Assembly (NCBI GenBank): GCA_026770615.1
Contig: MU631576.1
Location: forward strand, 167,681 to 207,480
Source of the DNA: Pavlovales sp. CCMP2436
Lineage: Eukaryota > Haptophyta > Pavlovophyceae > Pavlovales
DNA: 39,800 nt
Reading direction: 5' to 3'
Below the pieces are notes generated by a model, which did no database searches, had not been told where the DNA came from, and saw nothing but the letters and a program-made list of their open reading frames with translations. The translations under genes were made by a program, and so were the position numbers. Positions 17,824-26,531 of the stretch are shown in pieces. Numbering within the stretch: position 1 is the first letter of the stretch; each line of letters begins with the position of its first letter.

Positions 17824-18171
17824 CGCTCAAATATGATCTTCGTCACGAGTTTGCCTAGTGTAAGTCCGCTCATTTAAGATTTTTGCACGGGAATCCTGCT
17901 CGCTCAAATATGACTCCTTTTGGCCTTTTCTTGATGCGTGCGGGTTTATATAAACTACTAAAATAGATCTAGAGAAATAAAGCTTACACAGGAAAATAAA
18001 AAACATGAATATGATTCTCTATGGCCCCGCCGTGCTTTATCTCTCTGCTTCGCGCACGCATTCGCTGAAGCCTGAAAAGAGTCATATTTGAGCGAGCGGG
18101 AATCCCGTCGCTCGATCATATTTGAAGACCTTTACACTCGGCAAACTCGTGCGAAAAATCATATTTGAGCG
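17824..18171. repeat. 348-bp foldback: imperfect inverted repeat with ~100-base arms
   Basis: The left arm starts CGCTCAAATATGATCTTCGT and contains CACGAGTTTGCC, GAATCC and CTCGCTCAAATATGACTC. The right arm is its reverse complement with mismatches, ending GCAAACTCGTGCG and ATCATATTTGAGCG. The ~150-base centre is AT-rich with no gene. TCATATTTGAGCG or its complement occurs four times, plus shorter partial copies. Looks like a MITE-type insertion in the viral arm or a structured control region. Confidence 0.7.
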
Positions 18172-18193
18172 ATTACGTCGAGCACCCTCGTGG

Positions 18194-18267
18194 ACACGCA
18201 TACCACCGCGTTCCCCGACGACACGCATACCACCACGTTCCCCGACGACACGCATACCACCACCTGC
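18194..18267 (+). repeat. 27-base tandem repeat
   Basis: ACACGCATACCACCRCGTTC plus CCCGACG occurs at 18194 and 18221 and partly at 18248. Non-coding, between the foldback and the right terminal repeat. Confidence 0.85.
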
Positions 18268-18290
18268 ACCCCTATAGTTCTTTCTCGATT

Positions 18291-18344
18291 CTAACTAGGC
18301 TCTAACTAGACTCTAACTAGGCTCTAACTAGACTGTAATTAGTC
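18291..18344 (+). repeat. Subterminal 12-base tandem repeat, right end
   Basis: TCTAACTAGGC / TCTAACTAGAC alternate about four and a half times, followed by CTGTAATTAG. Reverse complements of these words (GTCTAGTTAG) appear inside the left terminal repeat, so they are part of the shared end structure. Confidence 0.85.
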
Positions 18345-18398
18345 TCTACCTACACCCCTATGAACCTATCTCGATCCTACACACGTCCCTATAAACCT

Positions 18399-18631
18399 TG
18401 TCTCGACCCTATAATTCCTACGACGACCCTATAAATCTACCTCGATTCCCTATAAATCAAACGAGGCACACCCACCACCCTACGACTTTATAGGGTCTAT
18501 CTCGACCTACACGCGCTAACACGCCTTTTTTAGACACGCACCGACTATCTTGCACACGAGGCCTGAGGACAGCTCCACAAAGACCCGTCTGGCCGTTCTG
18601 TCCTGGTGCTACACTCTGCATACACACACTA
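18399..18631 (-). repeat. Right terminal inverted repeat
   Basis: Reverse-complement partner of 458-690 and of the same length. Identity stops abruptly at CACTA (18631), where the flanking sequence GTAGCTGTTGGG begins. On the inner side identity ends at TGTCTCGACCC. Differences from the left copy include single substitutions, for example CCTGAGG here where the left copy has CCTTAGG on the corresponding strand. Confidence 0.92.
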
Positions 18632-18847
18632 GTAGCTGTTGGGGCTGCCCCCACGCGCAGAGGACATGCCCCCTCCCCCCATCCTCTCAGCTCGAGGTTC
18701 CCCGCTTCGAACAGCTCGTGAAGCGAGGTTTGAACCTGCGTCTGGCGCGTTGACGCGTTTGGGCGAGGTGGCGCTTTAGAGTACTGGGGGTTGCGGAAAC
18801 TTATCCCAGGTTTAAAAGGGACCAAGCTACTTCTGCAAAATCAAGGG
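18632..18847. other. Right flank immediately outside the virus
   Basis: GC-rich host-like DNA beginning GTAGCTGTTGGGGCTGCC. No gene is supported. A minus-strand open frame that overlaps it also crosses the terminal repeat and shows no known motif. No duplication of the left-flank bases 448-457 is visible here. Confidence 0.5.
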
Positions 18848-19013
18848 TACAGGGGATCGCGGGCAATAAGAAACCGTCGTGTTAAGAAACTGAGCCTTTT
18901 TGCATTGTTTGTATGTAATTTAAGCAAATTTAAGCATTGTTTGTTTGTAATTTGCTACGAAACTCAGCCTCAGCCTCAAAAAGCGCCGTTCTTATTGCCC
19001 GCAACCCCCTGTA
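18848..19013. mobile_element. MITE-like element, copy 1 (TA-flanked)
   Basis: Begins TACAGGGGATCGCGGGCAAT and ends with the near reverse complement (ATTGCCCGCAACCCCCTGTA), 166 bases in all, with inner arms TTAAGAAACTGAGCC and GAAACTCAGCCTC. Without the outer TA the ends are CAGGGG...CCCCTG, which suggests a TA target site as in Tc1/mariner-type transposons. No coding capacity. From 19014 to 19366 I see no gene, only GC-rich sequence with GCGCGC runs. Confidence 0.72.
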
Positions 19014-19366
19014 CTCTAGCGGCAACTACTTCGCCGCGCGCGCAGCTCCAAGCCGCGCGCGGCGAATCAATTTTTGTCGCGATCGGACCAGAACTGCGTG
19101 AACAGTGTGGTCCCTACCGACTTATTTGCCACGGGGCGCGCTGACCAGCGCGCGCTCCAGCGCGCGCTACACGGGGACACAGCGTGGTAGACTGCTCCAA
19201 TGGACTGCCACGTGCTTGCGTTGGGGGAGCTGTTGACCTAGGCATTGGTGAAGGTCTGTGCGAAGCGTGGGCGGCCTTGAGCATGCCAGGACACTCGCTA
19301 AAGATGGTACGCGGTGCGGTATGGTGGAGGTGTACCACCATGCCAGCACCACCACGCGAGCACGCA

Positions 19367-19537
19367 TACAGGGGATCGCGGGCAATAAGAAACCGTCGTG
19401 TTAAGAAACTGAGCCTCGTTTTTTTGCCCTTCAATAGTAATTTTAACCAAAATTTAACCATTGTTTGTATGTAATTTGCTAAGAAACTCAGCCTCGGCCT
19501 CAAAAAGCGCCGTACTTATTGCCCGCGATCCCCTGTA
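19367..19537. mobile_element. MITE-like element, copy 2 (TA-flanked)
   Basis: The same family as 18848-19013: identical first 49 bases, similar centre (TTTGCCCTTCAATAGTAATT instead of TTTGCATTG) and the same 3' arm ending GCGATCCCCTGTA. Flanked by TA on both sides. 171 bases. Confidence 0.75.
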
Positions 19538-19816
19538 ATATCATGGCTACACGCCCGTCCACACGCGGAGGCGGGCGGGCGGGCGCGGTGACACATCGTG
19601 CGAGGTATGCACCTCGATGTAGGTGCGCAGTCGCAAAGTTCGCTCCGTCCTCGCGTGAAGACGGCCGGGCCGCTGAAAACACAAAACGGTTTTGCTTTAA
19701 GCACCTGTAACTGTGCGGCAACGACCCGGTGCTTGGAGGCGCCTCAACGGCACACCTATTTGACCGGCATCGACAGGGCCCCACACGCGACGTGAGGTGG
19801 CGTCGTCGTCTTCGCG

Positions 19817-21214
19817 TTGGTGCTCGCGGCGGAGGGCGGCTGGCTCCACCAGTTCCAGCTTTGGCAGACGCCACACCCACTCGGTAACCACCCACGTACC
19901 ACCCATCTACAGTCAAGTGGCGCAATGTCCACCAATGCATCCTCGGCCGGCGAGGAGGGAGTCGTTACGGCGCAGTCCGCGGTCACCTACAGCCGGGTCA
20001 GGGCGATGACCCAGGCGTCCCCTGCCGGCAAGAAGGGAGCCGTCACGGCGAAGCCGGCGGCCACCTACAGCCGGGTCGGGGCGATGACCGAGGCGCCCCC
20101 GGCCGGCGAGGGAGCCGTCACGGTGCAGCCCGCGGTCGCCTACAGCCGGGTCGGTGCTATGCCTGAGGCATCCTCGGCCGGCGCGCACGTGACGGACAGC
20201 GTGACGGACAGCGAGTACGACATCCACGGTGGCGCGTTGAGAGGGCTCATCGCATACCATGGCTACGAGCTTGTCATCCCCGGAGGCCCCACAGCCGATT
20301 CATACGACATGCACACGCCGGGCGACAGGCGCTGCGGCCGCCCAACACCCGACGAGCGAGGCCTCCCCGGCCAAGAGGGAGCAGTTACGGCGCAGCCCGC
20401 GGTTGTCTACAGCCGGCGCGGCGCGATGAAGGGAACCGTTAAGAAGGGAGCCGTCAAGGCGCAGGCCGTAGCGGGCGCCGGTCTTGGCCAAGTACGTTGG
20501 CCGAGCACGATACCGATCATAATATCGGACGCCGTGGGCTACGAACGTACATCGAGCTTGGAAATCTTCGAGGGCCCAAAGCCGCGGGTACCGATCATTA
20601 CTCGCGCCAATACAGCGCCGCCCCTCACGCCCACCGCCGTCAACCAGGCCTGGGCGAGGCGACGGTTATTGGACGGGCTGCTCAACTCGCGCCCAAAGGA
20701 CGTCCGCCTTGCCATTGAGGACGGCGTCGACGTGAACTTCAGAGACGCTTGGGGGGATACGCCACTGCACTTGGCTGCTCGGAGTGGGAAATTACGGATG
20801 GCGACGCTTCTCCTCGACAGCGGAGCGGTCTGCGCGCGCACCCTCGCCTGCTTTCCTCCCCCTGCGTCCACGCTCATCTGCACCTCGTGCCTGCCCCACT
20901 CCCTCCGGATGCAGGACCCGACTATCACAAACCGCTCCGGCGAGCGGGCCGCGGAGGTATCGAAGACCGGCGAGATGATGATGACGGTATATCCTAACGA
21001 GGCCCCCGGGAAGCGGCCCTTGCTCGGCAGCGAATTTAGCTCGTCCACGTTCAGCGAGTCCGCGCGCAACTCAGACCCGAAGGAGCGCGTGAAACACCAC
21101 CCGCCCTCGCCGTGGTGGATTTTGCTCGCACAGAACCCCGTCGCCTTCGTGTGCGGCATCGTCCACGAGCTCAGCGGTGAGCTGGTCATGAACGCGCAGC
21201 GCGGGACTCAATGA
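19817..21214 (+). CDS. Ankyrin-repeat protein with N-terminal tandem repeats (one intron)
   Basis: The frame is open from 19817, with a second good ATG at 19925 that starts MSTNASSAGEEG and is my preferred start. Residues about 40-125 and 185-205 are copies of a ~26-residue repeat ending TYSRVGAMTEA or similar. Near the C-terminus one ankyrin repeat is clear: VNFRDAWGDTPLHLAARSG then KLRMATLLLDSGA. It is interrupted by 87 bases with GT...AG ends (20828-20914), a phase-0 intron; after it ADPTITNRSGERAAEV completes the next ankyrin motif. No membrane segment or known catalytic domain. Ankyrin repeats bind proteins; partner unknown. The sequence repeats suggest rapid evolution. It could also be a partial copy of a multigene family. 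Confidence 0.55.
   Translation: MVLAAEGGWLHQFQLWQTPHPLGNHPRTTHLQSSGAMSTNASSAGEEGVVTAQSAVTYSRVRAMTQASPAGKKGAVTAKPAATYSRVGAMTEAPPAGEGAVTVQPAVAYSRVGAMPEASSAGAHVTDSVTDSEYDIHGGALRGLIAYHGYELVIPGGPTADSYDMHTPGDRRCGRPTPDERGLPGQEGAVTAQPAVVYSRRGAMKGTVKKGAVKAQAVAGAGLGQVRWPSTIPIIISDAVGYERTSSLEIFEGPKPRVPIITRANTAPPLTPTAVNQAWARRRLLDGLLNSRPKDVRLAIEDGVDVNFRDAWGDTPLHLAARSGKLRMATLLLDSGAVCARTLACFPPPASTLICTSCLPHSLRMQDPTITNRSGERAAEVSKTGEMMMTVYPNEAPGKRPLLGSEFSSSTFSESARNSDPKERVKHHPPSPWWILLAQNPVAFVCGIVHELSGELVMNAQRGTQ
20828..20914 (+). other. Predicted spliceosomal intron in the ankyrin gene
   Basis: Starts GTCTGCGCGC, ends CTCCGGATGCAG, pyrimidine-rich middle. Removing it joins SGA to DPTITN in frame and restores an ankyrin repeat. 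Its length is divisible by three, so retention would leave the frame open. Confidence 0.65.
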
Positions 21215-21324
21215 CCCCAGGCGTACTGGATCATGGACTGGCCGATTATTGTTGACTATGTTATAATTATTTAGGGACTCTGCTTTGTAATAAATTTGTT
21301 GCATAGCAGCATATTCAGGCAAAT

Positions 21325-21395
21325 GGCAATAGGCGACGCAGCGCTCGCTCACAGTCACTGCTCAGACCAGCACAACTTCCAGGACAGTCAGCCGG
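21325..21395 (+). repeat. Dispersed repeat family A, copy 1
   Basis: Contains GGCGACGCAGCGCTC, then CTCAGACCAGCACAAC and AGGACAGTCAG. Related copies lie at 25581-25648 (inverted), 28976-29040 and 31073-31121. Bases 21215-21324 downstream of the ankyrin gene hold no gene. Confidence 0.7.
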
Positions 21396-21446
21396 GTTTC
21401 TTAGCTACCGCCTGCCGTCAAAAATCAATTTTTGAGTCGTAGTTCG

Positions 21447-21866
21447 GGGTCGAAATCCGAATTAGTGGCCAGTCCGGGGGGAAATCGCAAAAAAATCCGG
21501 TGAAAATTCTACAGAGTAACTCACGAACCGGAGGTGGTGCACAAAAGTTAGTCGCGGATTCGTGAATGGGGTGGCGCTCCATTTATGAATCCGCACCTAA
21601 CTTTTGTGCACCACTTCGGGAACCATGACTTTCTTTTCGCGTCCGAACGCTGAGAATCGGAAATGTTAGTTACGTTTAGTATGTTCTCGACCCCAGAGGC
21701 ACACGAGAGGCACACGAATTGGGCTCCGACCGTCGAGGAGGGCCCTATTCGACAACACCTATCGACACTTAGCGCGCAGGGGCGAACGATGTCTACTTCT
21801 TCGACCCGGCCACCGCTTTTCCCCCTCCCCAGAGCGGAATCGCGCCACTAATTCGGATTTCGACCC
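21447..21866. mobile_element. 420-bp foldback element, copy A
   Basis: Ends are inverted repeats: GGGTCGAAATCCGAATTAGT and its complement ACTAATTCGGATTTCGACCC. Inside is a second hairpin around GGTGGTGCACAAAAGTTAG / CTAACTTTTGTGCACCACTT. The same sequence recurs at 25046-25469. No protein-coding capacity. Probably a non-autonomous DNA transposon. From 21867 to 22123 only AT-rich sequence and simple repeats are seen. Confidence 0.78.
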
Positions 21867-22123
21867 TTCGTACTACTGTACTACTGTAAGGCTAAGTTCC
21901 CGCCGGCGGAGGTGCCCGGCTGGCAGCCCTCCTCCGGTTGCACAGATTTTTTGCACCTTTTATTTTTTACAGTAGTCAGTAACTAACTAGTAAACAATGT
22001 ATTAATATTTAATTTGTCTCTACATGTATAGCTGTTCCCATCAGTGCTGCTGTCGCCCCACGATGACCGGGCGCTGCGTGCAGCAGCGGCCTGCACCGCA
22101 ACGCGCTCCTCATATCTTCGACA

Positions 22124-22897
22124 TCAGAAATCGACGAGCAGGTCGAGGCGCTTCAGGTGGAGCCCGATCATCACCTCGCTCGCGTTGAGTCCGGCCGCCG
22201 AGCCTGAGAGCCCGATCGTATCGGGGAACTCAACCGTGCCGACGAGCCCCAGCTTGAAATGCCCGTTGAGCCCGTCCAGCGGTACCTGGCGCTCGAGCTG
22301 TAGCCCGCGCGCAAAGACGGAGGCGCGGCGGAGTGAAACTTCCATGGCCGTCTTTGTCTCGACCGTGCGCAGATCGACACTCGCTACGAACTTGACGCGC
22401 GTCGCCACGTCAGCGATGCCCGGGAAGAAGAGCGCTTTGGACCACTGCAGGGTCGGGCCGATGAGGGCAAGGTTGCCACCGAGGAGGTTTTCGGTCCAGT
22501 CGGTGCGGAAGACCCACACGTTGTGCTGCGGGTCGAAGTCGCCGCCCACCGTGAGCTCAGTCATGAGCGGGCGGAAGCGCTTGCGGATCTTGAGCAGGGT
22601 CTCCGGTTTCAACGTGTACTCGAAGCGCGGCACGAGGTTGCCCAGCGTCGCGATCGTCGTCGAGAGCGCAGACGGCGGCGCCTCCTCCTCGCCCTCTGCC
22701 GCGCCCCGCCGCTCGGGCGACGGACGGGGGGCGACCGGTCGCCCACCGCCTGCGGCGCTCGAAGCAGCTAGTGGCACCATCGCGGCGAGGAGGAGCGCAA
22801 TGCACACGCGGCTGCGCAACGCACACGCGGGGGCGCATCCCCCACATAGTCCCTTCATCTTCTCCCTTGCTTCATCCCCCTGCAGCTGCGTTGCCAT
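22124..22897 (-). CDS. Unknown protein with signal-peptide-like N-terminus
   Basis: Read from ATG 22897 (alternative 22858, which places the hydrophobic leader closer to the start); the frame stays open further upstream but there it runs antisense to TRM13. The leader ALRSRVCIALLLAAMVPLA then an Ala/Gly/Pro/Glu linker is compatible with secretion or plastid import. The mature part (~180 residues) is beta-rich with LGNLVPRFEYTLKPETLL, DFDPQHNVWVFRTDW and a C-terminal MIGLHLKRLDLLVDF. I do not recognise the family. Alternating strands suggest a barrel or lipid-binding fold, which is inference. It is divergent from the TRM13 gene with ~125 bases between start codons, so the two likely share a promoter region. 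Confidence 0.6.
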   Translation of the reverse strand: MATQLQGDEAREKMKGLCGGCAPACALRSRVCIALLLAAMVPLAASSAAGGGRPVAPRPSPERRGAAEGEEEAPPSALSTTIATLGNLVPRFEYTLKPETLLKIRKRFRPLMTELTVGGDFDPQHNVWVFRTDWTENLLGGNLALIGPTLQWSKALFFPGIADVATRVKFVASVDLRTVETKTAMEVSLRRASVFARGLQLERQVPLDGLNGHFKLGLVGTVEFPDTIGLSGSAAGLNASEVMIGLHLKRLDLLVDF

Positions 22898-23022
22898 CGT
22901 GAATTTGGGCGTGCGTGCGGCCCGCGCTGTGCAGGCTTGGAGCCTGGACCAAGGGAGGCGGCTGGACTGGACTCTTACGTCTGAACTCGCTGGGCTGGGT
23001 CGGCGCTTCGCTGGGCTCAGCG

Positions 23023-24645
23023 ATGATCTCGCCGGGGACGCTGGCGCCGCCGCCGGCGGCTCGGACGATCTCGCCGGCAGGGGCCCCCGAGCGCGCAACG
23101 TGCGCCGTCTTCCTCGCCAAGAAACGGCGGCTCTGTCGCTTCCCGGCCCTCGAGGGCACATGCTACTGCATTCACCACGAGGGGACGCAGCAGCAGACAC
23201 AGCAGCAGCAGCAGCAGCAGCAGCAAGTGATCTCGACCCACAAGGCGCCCAAGGCCGCGCCCGGGCGTGAGCGGGTTCCCTGCCCGCTTGATTCTCGGCA
23301 CTCGGTCTGGGCGGACAAGCTCGAGCCGCACCTGCGCACCTGCAACCGGCACATGGCTCAGCTCGAGCTCGAGGCGCAAGGCTGGTACGTGCTCGACGTG
23401 AATCGAGCTCACGTATGTAACGGATCCCAACTCGTTACAGCTCCCGCCGCTGCCGACGTGCTGCTCGACCGCATCCAGGCGGCGCACGCGTCGCTCCGCG
23501 CGAGCGAGCTCCGCCCGCCAGTGGACGAGCCCGACGCATCGATCGACGGACCCGCGCTCTCCAACTCGGCCAAGCATGCCACGCAGGTCGCCGCGATCGC
23601 CTCGCGCCTGCGCACGACGGCCACCCGCGCGGGCACGGCCGCCATCTTCATCGAGTTTGGCGCTGGGAACGCAGTGGTCTCCGAGGGCATATGCGCACAC
23701 ACGTGCCCTGACCGACACTGCCCGGCCGAGGGAGAGGGCGCCCCCGCCCCGACCGGCGCGGAGAGCGCGGCGCCTTCGTTTGTGCTCGTCGATCGTATCG
23801 TGCCGCGCAGAAAGTCAGACAGCCGCCTGCTCGGGCTGGGCGCAAACGTGCGGCGCCTGCGCACGGATATCCTGCACCTCGACTTATTGAAGGTGCCGGA
23901 GTTCGCGTGGGGGCAGCCGCGCCGGCGCTGCGCGGTGGCAAAACACTTATGCGGGGCGGCGACAGATATTTCCCTGCGCGCACTCACGCGCTGTCGCGAG
24001 CACGCACCTCTCGCCAACCCCGCCGAGACCGATCTGGAGATTGGAGCTGCGATCGCGAGTTGCGGTACGAACGCAGACGGTCTCGGCGCGCGTGGGGTGG
24101 ACGAGATTCTGATCGCCACTTGTTGCCACCACCGCTGCACATGGGAGTCGTACGCCAACCGGGAGGCCATGCGCGAGTGGGGGATTGGCGAGCCAGACTT
24201 CCCGCTGCTCTGCACCCTCTCTCACTGGGCGGTGGAGACGCGCGCGGGGCGGCCGCGGGGCAGGCCCGCTGCGCCCGGCGCGGGGGCGGGCGATTGCGCG
24301 CCGAGCGCGGGCGCCCCCACCGGGGCGGAGCCGCGCGGCGAGGTCAGCAGCGCGGGCGAGGGTGACGAGGGCGCGGACGAGGCCGCGCACGCCGAGCTGC
24401 CGGCGCAGCAGAACATGATGCTCGGGCAGCTCGCGGCGCAGCGCGCGCTCGGTGTGGCCGAGCGGCGGCGGCTCGGGCGGATGGCCAAAGACCTGCTCGA
24501 CACTGGCAGAGCGCGCTACCTGCAGGCGCATGGCTATCGCGCGTGGGTCGAGGGGCCGTTTGTGCCCGCCAGCGTGACGCCCGAGAACCGGCTGCTCCGA
24601 GCGCAGCTGCCAGAGCTGCCAGTGGCAGCGAGTCAGTGTGCATAG
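23023..24645 (+). CDS. TRM13: TRM13-type tRNA 2'-O-methyltransferase
   Basis: Start at 23023 places the first zinc finger near the N-terminus, as in the family; an in-frame ATG at 22915 is possible. About 540 residues. Domains: CCCH finger (C..., KKRRLC, TCYCIHH; about 27-52), a poly-Gln run from CAG codons, a CHHC U11-48K-type finger (VPCPLDSRHSVW through HLRTCN; about 86-107), then the methyltransferase with FIEFGAGNA (SAM-binding loop), RRRCAVAKHLCGAATD and IATCCHHRCTWESY, all hallmarks of TRM13. Known role: 2'-O-methylation at position 4 of the acceptor stem of certain tRNAs. Odd: a low-complexity insert (RPRGRPAAPGAGAG onward) before the C-terminal helix, and a Cys/His-bearing insert near EGICAHTCPDRHC. 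No intron needed. Confidence 0.88.
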   Translation: MISPGTLAPPPAARTISPAGAPERATCAVFLAKKRRLCRFPALEGTCYCIHHEGTQQQTQQQQQQQQQVISTHKAPKAAPGRERVPCPLDSRHSVWADKLEPHLRTCNRHMAQLELEAQGWYVLDVNRAHVCNGSQLVTAPAAADVLLDRIQAAHASLRASELRPPVDEPDASIDGPALSNSAKHATQVAAIASRLRTTATRAGTAAIFIEFGAGNAVVSEGICAHTCPDRHCPAEGEGAPAPTGAESAAPSFVLVDRIVPRRKSDSRLLGLGANVRRLRTDILHLDLLKVPEFAWGQPRRRCAVAKHLCGAATDISLRALTRCREHAPLANPAETDLEIGAAIASCGTNADGLGARGVDEILIATCCHHRCTWESYANREAMREWGIGEPDFPLLCTLSHWAVETRAGRPRGRPAAPGAGAGDCAPSAGAPTGAEPRGEVSSAGEGDEGADEAAHAELPAQQNMMLGQLAAQRALGVAERRRLGRMAKDLLDTGRARYLQAHGYRAWVEGPFVPASVTPENRLLRAQLPELPVAASQCA

Positions 24646-24651
24646 CTCCTA

Positions 24652-24842
24652 GTGGCGGCACCGTCGCCGTTCGAACCGACCCGCGTGGCTTGCTGCGGGA
24701 GCTCGCGCGGCTCCGTGCCCCGCGGCCCGTGCGTTCAGCCTGCTCACAGGGCTCGACAACTCGCACCTTTGCATCGCCATCTAAGTGCGAGACTAAGTCG
24801 AATAAAAGTATCGCAGTCCGGAAGCTCCCGGACAGCGTCGTC
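24652..24842 (+). repeat. Dispersed repeat family B, copy 1
   Basis: Starts just after the TRM13 stop: GGCGGCACCGTCGCCGTTCG, later GACCCGCGTGGC, GGCTCGACAACTCGCACCTT and ending TCCGGAAGCTCCCGGACAGC. An inverted copy occupies about 27765-27998. GTTCGAACC resembles a tRNA B box, so a SINE-type origin is possible. From 24843 to 25045 no gene is seen. Confidence 0.65.
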
Positions 24843-25045
24843 TAGCCGCAGGTATATATATGGAATCGACCTGGGTCTAACTCTAAGGCAGACCGAAAAT
24901 TTTGCTGAGCAGTGATCTGCGAGTGCTGTCGACGCTAACAGTCGCAGTGGTGCAGTGCCTACTGTCAATGATGATGTGCCACGCCTTAGGCTTAGAGTTA
25001 CAGTTACAGAAACGTGCACAAGACGAGACAGACATGTTTCCTTAT

Positions 25046-25469
25046 GGGTCAAAATCCGAATTAGTGGCCAGTCCGGGGGAAAAATCGAAAAAAGTCCGGT
25101 GAAAAACCTCCGGAGCAACTCAGTCAGGAACCGGAAGTGGTACCGCGGAGTTAGTTGCCGATTTGTGAATGAGGCGGTGCCCCATTCACGAATCTGCACC
25201 TTACTCAGCGGTACCACTTCGGGAACCATGACTTTCTTTTCGCTTCCGAACGCTGAGAATCAGAAATGTTAGTTACCTTTAGTATGTTCTCGACCCTAGA
25301 GGCAGCTGAGAGGCACACGAGGTGGGCTCCGACCGTCGAGGAGGGCTCTATTTGACATCAGCTATTGACACTTAGCGCGCAGGGGTGACCAATGTCTACT
25401 TCTACGTCCCGGCCACCACTTTTCCCCCTCCCCAGTGCGGAATCGCGCCACTAATTCGGATTTCGACCC
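25046..25469. mobile_element. 420-bp foldback element, copy B
   Basis: Same family as 21447-21866, about 85% alike by eye. Terminal GGGTCAAAATCCGAATTAGT and ACTAATTCGGATTTCGACCC, internal GGTACCGCGGAGTTAG / CTTACTCAGCGGTACCACTT hairpin. The hairpin arms differ from copy A on both sides together (GTGCAC versus GTACCG), as if the stem were maintained. Confidence 0.78.
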
Positions 25470-25580
25470 TTGTTTACATATATGCATCAGCGGCTCAGCA
25501 TGGTTCAACAGGTGTTGACCCTCATTTAGTCGGCTGCGCTGGCTTGGGCAGCATTATATATTAGTATTAGTTTTACTGAC

Positions 25581-25648
25581 AAGGATTCAAGCTGGCGTCT
25601 GACTGTCGTGAAAGTTGTGCTGGTCTGAGCGCTGCGTCGCCCATTGCC
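25581..25648 (-). repeat. Dispersed repeat family A, copy 2 (inverted)
   Basis: Reverse complement carries GGCAATGGGCGACGCAGCGC, TCAGACCAGCACAAC and GACGCCAGCTTGAATCC. The rest of 25470-26767 holds no supported gene; it contains AT-rich sequence, CTAACTAACTAAC runs near 26590 and the repeat at 26481. Confidence 0.7.
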
Positions 25649-26480
25649 TTGCTGCGTGCATTAATCGGCTGCGCTGGCTTGGGCGCCACCGCGCGTACCG
25701 ATGGATCTCCGGTATTGTGCCCGGGCAAGGGCGGTTAAGGGGATGATCTGCTGGTTGCGCACTTTTCTATATGTTATTATGTATACCTTATTTATAATGT
25801 AGCCATGCCGACGCTGGCTGGCTGCGTGGCTTTCTGAATTGGATTATTCGAGCTTGACTGAGCGCAAGCTTCATAGATTCCGCCGGCGCCTTTCCGGCCG
25901 GTTCATTCAGATGTTAACAGTATTGAATGTAGTTCATCGCTCCCCGCCTCAGGCGAATGAGGGCGCGAGGGTCGTACTTGCGCGCCTAAAAGGTGACATG
26001 CCGAGCTCGGGGAGCACCCCCTGCACGCACCAGGCCCGTTCACAATCCAGCGTCCCCACCTCCGCGTGTGGCGCGGCTGGGATCCGAGTCCCCGCGGCGT
26101 AGACGGCCGGGGTTCCAAAACTTGAGAAAATCAACATTTTTGTATGTATAAATGTATTTATTTTCGCAAGCACTCAATTTTTATTCGAAGTGTGTGGGCG
26201 CTTGTTGACCAGCTAAACAAATGTACCCCGGAGGCTTGGCGACTATGTTGTAAGCCCTAACTTTTCAGCTGGCGGGGACGCCGGGAAGGTCTCCGTATGT
26301 AGTGTGTACCAAATACGACCGACGTTTTGGCGCGGGGAGTAGTTATTTAAATTTAAGCATGGGATTGCATCCTCCCATATCACTCACTGACAGGCGGCGC
26401 ATCGTGGGCTGTGTCGCCGACGCCGTGTGGCTACTAGTCGAGCACACACACCTAGACACAGTGTAGCCATCTTCATCAAG

Positions 26481-26531
26481 GCTGATTGCTGCCCAAGGGG
26501 GCTGAGCGCCCCCTCCCACTGCAGATAACAT
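26481..26531 (+). repeat. Dispersed repeat family C, copy 1
   Basis: GCTGATTGCTGCCCAAGGGG through CTGAGCGCCCCCTCCCACT to AGATAACAT. A second copy is at 31168-31220. Both are followed by an imperfect hairpin with a central CGCCTA (CACGCCTATGGTGCGCTGG and ACGCCTAAGGCGTTTGG). Confidence 0.65.

Larger units (their letters stand above)
17003..18398. other. Gene-free right arm of the virus, repeat-rich
   Basis: No open frame here resembles a protein. The stretch starts with an A-rich run (17062-17073), then several repeat families described separately. Short words recur: GTGCTGGATCCAGTAGC-like phrases near 17170, 17205, 17570 and 17660, and AGTAGCGTAGCCCG at 17608 and 17637. From about 17700 the DNA is AT-rich. 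It may hold regulatory or replication sequences, or inserted repeats. Confidence 0.7.
458..18631. mobile_element. Integrated Polinton-like virus (endogenous PLV), about 18.2 kb
   Basis: Seen: a block of moderate GC bounded by inverted repeats of about 233 bp, inside very GC-rich DNA. It encodes an A32-like ATPase, a penton-type minor capsid protein, a double-jelly-roll major capsid protein and a protein-primed PolB. Known: this gene set with terminal inverted repeats defines Polintons and Polinton-like viruses, whose genomes are about 15-25 kb. Genes are ordered in a left + strand replication block, a central minus-strand block and a right + strand capsid block. No clean target-site duplication is visible next to the repeats. 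Several genes carry in-frame stops or frame changes, so this copy is probably not able to make virions alone. I saw no tyrosine recombinase, retroviral integrase or adenoviral-type protease, so how it integrated is not explained by its own genes. Confidence 0.86.

Noticed and set aside
448..18640. Target-site duplication at the ends of the virus
   Set aside because: Bases before 458 (GACGATGCCG) and after 18631 (GTAGCTGTTG) share no 5-6 base direct repeat; a GTAG match requires inconsistent end points.
18700..18740. tRNA gene around GAGGTTTGAACCTGCG
   Set aside because: The putative T arm does not pair over five bases and no acceptor, D or anticodon arms can be drawn.
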